Position numbers and translations under genes: made by a program. 64,000 nt of DNA, from assembly GCF_003234085.1 (NCBI RefSeq), contig NZ_QKSD01000009.1, forward strand, positions 152,116 to 216,115. Reading direction: 5' to 3'. Under the pieces are notes generated by a model, which was not told the DNA's origin, did not search any database, and saw nothing but the letters and a program-made list of their open reading frames with translations. The DNA comes from Curtobacterium sp. MCPF17_052. Its GTDB lineage: Bacteria; Actinomycetota; Actinomycetes; Actinomycetales; Microbacteriaceae. This document shows, piece after piece, positions 58,853-64,000 of this stretch (position 1 is its first letter; every line of letters starts with the position of its first letter).

Positions 58853-61363
58853 TCAGCTGCGTCCGCGGACCAGTGCCAACGCCTGCCGGAGCGACAGGTC
58901 GGGCAGGTAGGCGCGGACCACCGCGACGCCGATGGCGGGCAGCGCGACCGGGTCCGGGTAGGCGAGGACGAGCGGTTCGAGTCCCGGGCCGAACTTCCGC
59001 TTGAACCGGAGCAGCGACCGGAACCCGTAGACCGGCTCGAGGACGCCGCCGACGAGTTCGAGCAGGGTCTCGACGCCGTCCCCGGTGGTTGCGCCACCGG
59101 GCGTGCGGGCGAGCGGCGCGGCGGAGAGGCCGAGTCGTTCGACGCCCTGGTCGCGCATCACCTCGGCAGCGGAGGCCACCAGGAACTCCATCACGCCGTT
59201 CGGGGCGTCGCTCCGGCGCCGCATGACGTCGAGCGTCCAGCCGACCACGCGGCCCGCACGGTGGGACGGCAACCAGCTCGTGACCCCGAGGACCGTGCCC
59301 TCGGCGTCCTGCGCGACGAGGGTCCGGACGGCCGGGTCCCGCATCTCGTCGAGGCTGCCGAGCGTGAAGCCCATCTCGGGGAGTTCACGATCGGCGACCC
59401 ATTCCTCGGAGATGGCCTCGATCTGCCGGGTGGTCGCCACGGGCAGGTCCTGCCACGACGACCAGGTGGCGGTGAACCCGGAGCGACGGGCCTTGTTGAC
59501 GGCGGTGCGGACGTCCTGCTTCCGGCTGCCGCTCGTGGTCCAGGCACGCGGGTCGAACGCGGCGTCCTCGGCGACCGGCAGGGTGCGCCAGCCGAGCCGG
59601 GTGAGGGCCGCGGCGCTGGTCGTGTCGATGCCGTGGAAGACCGCCGTCCAGCCGTTGTCGTCGCAGTACCGGGCGAACTCGGTGAGCGCCGGTCCGCGCG
59701 CGTCCGGCCAGCCGAACGGGCCGAGGGCGACCGCGACGGCACCGGTCCGTCGGTAGGCGACGCCGGCGCGACCGTCAGCGCTGAACCAGTGCGCGCTGCC
59801 CGGCCACGTCGCCATCCAGCCGAAGGTGTCGCCGCCACCCGCCACGAGCAGCGCGCGGGCACGCTCACGGTCCGCGGCGGACACGTCGGAGTCGGCTGCG
59901 CCGGGTGTCGCACCGGCGGGACGGATCGCGGCGACGGCCACGACGGCCCACAGCAGCGGGCCGACGAGGCCCAGCACCGTCCGGAGACCGGGGTCCCGGA
60001 TCGGCAGGTCACGGTGGTGCACGACCGGTGACAGCGGTCCGAGGACGGCGACGACCAGGCCGAGCGGGTCGTGCACCCGCACCGGTGACGCGTCGGCGAC
60101 GACGAAGACGACCGTCGCCAGGACAGCTGCCGCGACCAGGATCGTCACGCTGAAGGTGACGACGCGGCTCCGGGCGACCGCGACCGTGAACGACCGCCGC
60201 AGCAGCAGCAGGACGAGCCCGGTGAGGAGCGGGACCGCGATCGACGCGGCGATCGACAGGACCACGACGACGTCGTCCTCGGACCCGCGGAGTTGCTCGA
60301 CCCGACCGGGCACGTGGGTGTAGGTCACGGCGGCGGCGATCCCGGTGACGGTGTCGACCACCACGACGAGCCACACCGCGAAGCGGCTGCCACGGAACAG
60401 GCCGACCGCCCCGACGACGAGCACGAGCAGTGGTGCGATCGCGAGCAGCAGGGACCAGGGGTCCGTCGCACGGAAGGTCAGCAGGCGGTGCAGGCACTCC
60501 CCGGCGACGCCGTCGGCGCGACAGGCGGAGGGCTGGTCCGCCGGGCCCATCCCGACGACCGCGGCGAGCGGCGCGAGCAGACCGACCCGGGCGCGCGACA
60601 CCAGCGCGATCACCGGTCCGACCGCCGACACCAGGACGACCGTCCCGAGCAGCACCCGGGTCTCGCGGTGGGAGCTGCGGGTCCAGCCGGTGCGCTTCGG
60701 GGTGCGTCGGAACACCTCGCCGAGTCCCCAGCCGGCGGCCGTGGCGACGACGGCGGAGAGGTCGGCGGTGTGTCCGGCGTAGAGGAAGAGCGTGAGGACG
60801 ACCGCCAGCGCGTTGACCCGGATCCGACGACGCCAGAGCGGGCCGGCGAAGGCACTCGCCGTGGTGACCGTCCCCAGGATCGCCGTCCACGGGTCGAGGC
60901 CCTCGGCCCCGGAGAGCAGGGCGGCACCACGGTGCCCGTCCGGGTCGACGAGGCCGACGACGGCTGCGGCCGCCGCCCCGATGACACTCGTCGCCAGGAA
61001 GGCGGAGACGGTGCGCCGCGAGCCCATCAGCCGTTCGGAGGCTCCGACCAGCACGACGACACCGGCGAGCGTCAGGACCAGCGCGAGGACACCGGTGGTG
61101 ACGGCGAACACCCGGAAGGGCACGAGGGCGTCCGGCACGTGTCGGCCCTGGGCGAACCGCAGCGACGCGGCGGTGATCGACGCCAGCAGCACCAGGACCA
61201 GGACGACGGCCGTGACCGGCTGTCGCGTGACGGCGTGCCGGACGGACCGGGAGGCCCGCCCCACGTCACGCAGGACGCGCGCGGCGGCCGGGTGGCCGAC
61301 CTCATGCGGCGGGGCCGCGGGCTGCTCCGGAGCGGCGGTGTCGGGCGCGCCCTTCGCGGTCAT
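58853..61363 (-). CDS. DUF2156 lipid aminoacyltransferase (MprF/LysX-like), 836 aa
   Basis: The N-terminal half (about 50-510) has about ten to twelve membrane spans (VTAVVLVLVLLASITAASLR, VFAVTTGVLALVLTLAGVVVL and others). The C-terminal half (about 545-836) is the phosphatidylglycerol aminoacyltransferase domain: FGWMATWPGSAHWFSADGRA, AVALGPFGWPD, RLGWRTLPVAEDAAFDP and NGVMEFLVASAAEVMRDQG. It would attach Lys or Ala from aminoacyl-tRNA to membrane lipid. Its ATG overlaps the stop of the esterase gene by 4 bp. Amino acid specificity is not readable. Confidence 0.85.
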   Translation of the reverse strand: MTAKGAPDTAAPEQPAAPPHEVGHPAAARVLRDVGRASRSVRHAVTRQPVTAVVLVLVLLASITAASLRFAQGRHVPDALVPFRVFAVTTGVLALVLTLAGVVVLVGASERLMGSRRTVSAFLATSVIGAAAAAVVGLVDPDGHRGAALLSGAEGLDPWTAILGTVTTASAFAGPLWRRRIRVNALAVVLTLFLYAGHTADLSAVVATAAGWGLGEVFRRTPKRTGWTRSSHRETRVLLGTVVLVSAVGPVIALVSRARVGLLAPLAAVVGMGPADQPSACRADGVAGECLHRLLTFRATDPWSLLLAIAPLLVLVVGAVGLFRGSRFAVWLVVVVDTVTGIAAAVTYTHVPGRVEQLRGSEDDVVVVLSIAASIAVPLLTGLVLLLLRRSFTVAVARSRVVTFSVTILVAAAVLATVVFVVADASPVRVHDPLGLVVAVLGPLSPVVHHRDLPIRDPGLRTVLGLVGPLLWAVVAVAAIRPAGATPGAADSDVSAADRERARALLVAGGGDTFGWMATWPGSAHWFSADGRAGVAYRRTGAVAVALGPFGWPDARGPALTEFARYCDDNGWTAVFHGIDTTSAAALTRLGWRTLPVAEDAAFDPRAWTTSGSRKQDVRTAVNKARRSGFTATWSSWQDLPVATTRQIEAISEEWVADRELPEMGFTLGSLDEMRDPAVRTLVAQDAEGTVLGVTSWLPSHRAGRVVGWTLDVMRRRSDAPNGVMEFLVASAAEVMRDQGVERLGLSAAPLARTPGGATTGDGVETLLELVGGVLEPVYGFRSLLRFKRKFGPGLEPLVLAYPDPVALPAIGVAVVRAYLPDLSLRQALALVRGRS

Positions 61364-62736
61364 CGACGGACCCCGTCCACGGGCAGTCCGAGGTGGGCGA
61401 TCACGGTGGGGAGGCCGTGGCCCAGGACGTACCGGACGGTGTTCCAGTCGTGAGCCGAGCCGGGCGACACGATGAGGGTGGTGGCCATCCCGGCGCGTTC
61501 CGACGCGGCGCGGAGCGCGAGCGTCGAGGCCTCGTAGGGAGCGTCGTCCTCGCCGTAGCCGAACACGGTGAGGTGGTCGTGGTACGGCGTGTGGGCGGCG
61601 AGCAGGGCCTCCGGGGTGGCCCGGAGGTAGGCCGGACGGGAGCCGCCGAACCCGACCGCGATCGTGTGCTCGAGGTCGCCGTTCGCCGGGGCGAGCTCGC
61701 TGGAGATCGCGAGGGTGGTGCCGAACACCTCGGGGTACGCGCTCGAGAACTGCACGGCGCAGGTCGCCCCCTGCGAGAAGCCGCCGATGCCCCACGCCGC
61801 GCTGCCCGAGGCCACGTCGAGGTGCTCGTGGATCCACCGGACCGTGTCGGTCATCACGTAGGTCGCACTCCGCCCGAGACGACGGCTGTCGACGCACATC
61901 GGGTTGTGGCCCGGAGCCCCCAGTTGGTCGGGCGAGACGACGATCGGCGCGATGCCGTGGTGCGCCGCGGCGTAGTGGTCGAGGAAGGACCCGAGCCGGC
62001 CGGTCTGGAACATGTCGGCCGGCTGCCCGGGCTGCCCGGAGAGCGCGACGAGGACCGGCAGGGTCGGCGGGTCCGCGACCTGCGCGGCCGGCGGCAGCCA
62101 GACGACGGCGGGGCGGGCGTGGAAGTGCGAGACCGTCGCGGGGATGCGGACCGCGATGGTGCGGCCACGATCGGGCATCCCCTCCGGTGCGGTCCACGTC
62201 GCCGCGTCGACGACCCGTGCGCCGGGCCTGGCCGCGTGCTGGTGGTCCAGGGTGCCGATCGGGTAGGGGTTCGGCGTGACGGCCTCGCCGATGGTCCGGT
62301 ACGCCCCGAAGTCGACGTTGATGCCGAGGCCCGCGGTGAGGGCGACCGCGAGGGCAGCTCCGAGCCCGACGATCCGGCGACCGTTGCCGCCCTGGACCAG
62401 GACGACCAGGAACAGGAGGACGGCGGCCACCGTGAACGCGACCCACATGCGCGTGACGGCCGTGAAGGACACGCCGAAGCGGTCCTGGACGTCACCGAAC
62501 CACCAGACGGCGACCAGGCCGATGCCGGCGCCGACCGCGATCGCCGCGATCCGGACGAGCACGGCCGGGACGCCTCGGTCCCGCCGTCGCCTCACCGGGT
62601 GGTCGGTCGCGCCGGCGTCCTTCGCCCGACCGCGCGGTCCGAAGACCGTCACGAGGACGAGGACGACGGCGACCACGTCCACCGGCACGAGCACGGCCGG
62701 GAGGACGATCGGGAGCTGGAGCACGTCGGATGGCAC
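61360..62736 (-). CDS. Membrane-anchored alpha/beta-hydrolase esterase, 458 aa
   Basis: Residues 1-145 hold three to four membrane spans (LPIVLPAVLVPVDVVAVVLV, VRIAAIAVGAGIGLVAVWWF, FTVAAVLLFLVVLVQG). The C-terminal esterase domain has nucleophile motif GIGGFSQGATCAVQF near residue 305, PVLVALSGQPGQPADM near 235, and a late His in VSPGSAHDWNTVRYVLG near 440. It resembles Esterase D/antigen 85-like enzymes. Paired with the aminoacyl-lipid synthase, it could hydrolyse aminoacyl-phosphatidylglycerol as in Corynebacterium AlaPGH; that is inference. Confidence 0.8.
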   Translation of the reverse strand: MPSDVLQLPIVLPAVLVPVDVVAVVLVLVTVFGPRGRAKDAGATDHPVRRRRDRGVPAVLVRIAAIAVGAGIGLVAVWWFGDVQDRFGVSFTAVTRMWVAFTVAAVLLFLVVLVQGGNGRRIVGLGAALAVALTAGLGINVDFGAYRTIGEAVTPNPYPIGTLDHQHAARPGARVVDAATWTAPEGMPDRGRTIAVRIPATVSHFHARPAVVWLPPAAQVADPPTLPVLVALSGQPGQPADMFQTGRLGSFLDHYAAAHHGIAPIVVSPDQLGAPGHNPMCVDSRRLGRSATYVMTDTVRWIHEHLDVASGSAAWGIGGFSQGATCAVQFSSAYPEVFGTTLAISSELAPANGDLEHTIAVGFGGSRPAYLRATPEALLAAHTPYHDHLTVFGYGEDDAPYEASTLALRAASERAGMATTLIVSPGSAHDWNTVRYVLGHGLPTVIAHLGLPVDGVRR

Positions 62737-62934
62737 GGGTTCATCGTGCTGCCGTCCAGCTGACGCACAGCCACTGGTCGGCTGCCGCTGTGTTCAGCAA
62801 GGGCCGACGCTCGCCCAGGAGGCGCACAGCACTCCCCAGGACCGGTCCTGGTCACGACTCGTCACCGCGGGTCCGCCCCTTTGGAACCAGGGCGGCCGGG
62901 CCAGCTCGTCCGGGTCGGGCTCGGCCGGGCAGGC

Positions 62935-62971
62935 GGCTGCGGAGCCCCGGGGATCCCGGTGCTCCGCAGCC
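62935..62971 (-). terminator. Terminator after the LAxTG surface protein gene
   Basis: An 11-bp stem GGCTGCGGAGC/GCTCCGCAGCC with a 15-nt interior containing CCGGG/CCCGG lies 17 bp past the stop on the minus strand. Confidence 0.75.
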
Positions 62972-62987
62972 GTTCAGCGGTTCGGCG

Positions 62988-64000
62988 TCAGTGGCGGCGC
63001 CGCAGGGACATCGTCCCGAGACCGGCCAGGAGCAGCAGCAGTGCTGCGAGGGCCGGGAGGACCGGCCGGTCCGCTCCCGTGTAGGCGAGCGTGCCGGTGG
63101 TACCGGTGGCCGTGCGGGTCGTGCTGACCCCGCTGCCCGTCGACGTGGAGTCGACCGCGGTGGCTGCGGCACGGGGCGTGACCTCTGCCACCGGGGTGAC
63201 CAGCGCGGCCGGGGTGGCCGGGACGGTCGTGGCCGGGGTGGCCGTGGCCGGGGTGGTGACCGGGGTGGTGACCGGGGTGGTGGTACCGGGAGTCGTACCC
63301 GTCTCGGGGGTGACTCCGGTGCCGGGGCCCGTGGTGCCCGGCGTCGTGGTGCCCGGGTCGGTCGTGCCCGGCGTCGTGGTACCCGGGTCGGTCGTGCCCG
63401 GCGTCGTGGTGCCCGGGTCGGTCGTGCCCGGCGTCGTGGTGCCCGGGGTGCTGCTGGAACCGTCGCCGATGACGCCGACGCCGTTCCCACCGACGGTGAC
63501 CGGGATGGTGATCACCGGGATGATCTGCGTGCCGGAGCCGATGCCGCCCTCACCCGAGGTCGTGCCACCCGAAGCCGGCGTCGTGCCGGTGCTCGTGCCG
63601 GAGCCGGTGGTCGAGCCACCGGTGCTTGTGCCGTCACCGACCACACCGATGCCGTTCCCACCGATCGTGACGGGGACGTCGATCACCGGGATGACCTGCG
63701 TGCCGGAACCGATGCCGTCCTCGCCGGAGGTCGTGCCCCCGCCGACGGGCGTCGTGCCGGTGCTCGTGCCGGAGCCGGTGGTCGAGCCACCGGTGCTCGT
63801 GCCGTCACCGATCACACCGATGCCGTTCCCACCGATCGTGACCGGGACGTCGATCACCGGGATGACCTGCGTGCCGGAACCGACGCCGCCCTCGCCGGAG
63901 GTCGTGCCCCCGCCGACGGGCGTCGTGCCGGTGCTCGTGCCGGAGCCGGTGGTCGAGCCACCGGTGCTTGTGCCGTCACCGACCACACCGATGCCGTTCC
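62988..64000 (-). CDS. Repeat-rich LAxTG-anchored surface protein, 5'-truncated
   Basis: The C-terminal 337 codons are visible; the frame stays open to the window edge, so the start is outside. The end is a class E-type sortase signal: LAYTGADRP, hydrophobic VLPALAALLLLLAGLGTM, then SLRRRH. Before it are PGTTTPGTTDP repeats and a Thr/Pro/Val stretch, then at least three near-identical 57-residue repeats containing GDGTSTGGSTTGSGTSTG and PVTIGGNGIG. Such repeats form extended, often glycosylated stalks or adhesins. Function unknown beyond surface display. Confidence 0.85.
   Translation of the reverse strand, partial: NGIGVVGDGTSTGGSTTGSGTSTGTTPVGGGTTSGEGGVGSGTQVIPVIDVPVTIGGNGIGVIGDGTSTGGSTTGSGTSTGTTPVGGGTTSGEDGIGSGTQVIPVIDVPVTIGGNGIGVVGDGTSTGGSTTGSGTSTGTTPASGGTTSGEGGIGSGTQIIPVITIPVTVGGNGVGVIGDGSSSTPGTTTPGTTDPGTTTPGTTDPGTTTPGTTDPGTTTPGTTGPGTGVTPETGTTPGTTTPVTTPVTTPATATPATTVPATPAALVTPVAEVTPRAAATAVDSTSTGSGVSTTRTATGTTGTLAYTGADRPVLPALAALLLLLAGLGTMSLRRRH
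63304..63450 (-). repeat. Tandem PGTTDPGTTT-coding repeats
   Basis: A 30-bp unit (plus strand GTCGTGGTGCCCGGGTCGGT then CGTGCCCGGC) occurs about four times with single-base differences. Confidence 0.8.
63475..64000 (-). repeat. 171-bp tandem repeats, at least three units
   Basis: The sequence CCGATGCCGTTCCCACCGA recurs at 63646, 63817 and 63988, exactly 171 bp apart, with a diverged copy at 63475. Each unit encodes 57 residues. The array is cut by the window edge. Confidence 0.92.

Noticed and set aside
63304..64000. Regular repeats that could suggest a CRISPR array
   Set aside because: The 30-bp and 171-bp units stay in frame and code a surface protein; there are no variable spacers or cas genes.

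Overview
The window is about 70% GC, dense with genes on both strands, and reads like an ordinary actinobacterial chromosome. Menaquinone synthesis, system II cytochrome c maturation, a class-E-type LAxTG surface protein, the bS22 mini-protein, an archaeal-type AspRS and TANNNT hexamers 6-8 nt before start codons all suggest Microbacteriaceae. Curtobacterium or a close relative is my best guess; this is recognition from the proteins, not a computed placement. I see no CRISPR array, insertion sequence, integrase, rRNA or prophage. Tandem repeats and palindromes are nevertheless frequent.

Layout. 0-2.3 kb: truncated ROK protein, YqaJ-type nuclease, membrane protein. 2.4-9 kb: the conserved rplA-rplK-nusG-secE-tRNA-Trp block, an aminotransferase, murB and two MaoC-fold dehydratases. 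9-12.7 kb: a repeat-bearing intergenic stretch, tRNA-Met, tRNA-Thr and tRNA-Tyr, an M23 peptidase and an inositol-phosphatase-like gene. 12.8-16 kb: yajQ, cardiolipin synthase, an acyltransferase-like membrane protein. 16-28 kb: menaquinone region (menG, menF, menD, menA, menE, menB, menC, a polyprenyl diphosphate synthase and an FprA-type reductase). 28-33 kb: ccsB-resB-ccdA-resA plus a histidine phosphatase. Menaquinone and cytochrome c assembly together supply the respiratory chain.

33-44 kb: SulP transporter with a divergent MerR gene, archaeal-type aspS, Dabb and glutaredoxin-like genes, bS22, a small HTH protein, an ArsR gene, a Trk potassium system, proC, a CDF transporter, tadA and upp. 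44-50.8 kb: an unusual regulatory module (palindromic operator, consensus promoter, leaderless 33-codon ORF with an internal 20-bp palindrome, then a winged-helix regulator without a receiver domain), a MarR-photolyase-serine hydrolase operon, a TetR gene, sodA and a flavin reductase. 50.9-56.4 kb: a drug-efflux-type MFS gene with palindromes at its promoter, a LacI gene, a fused Gfo/Idh/MocA plus aldo-keto reductase flanked by two near-identical LacI-type operators, and a TetR gene.

56.4-64 kb: a 56-residue membrane protein, ribE-ribB-ribH behind an FMN riboswitch, a DUF2156 lipid aminoacyltransferase overlapping an esterase gene, and the C-terminal part of a repeat-rich LAxTG surface protein that leaves the window. 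The candidates I find least explained are the 43.9-45.2 kb leader-ORF module, the fused oxidoreductase with its paired operators, and the 171-bp-repeat surface protein.
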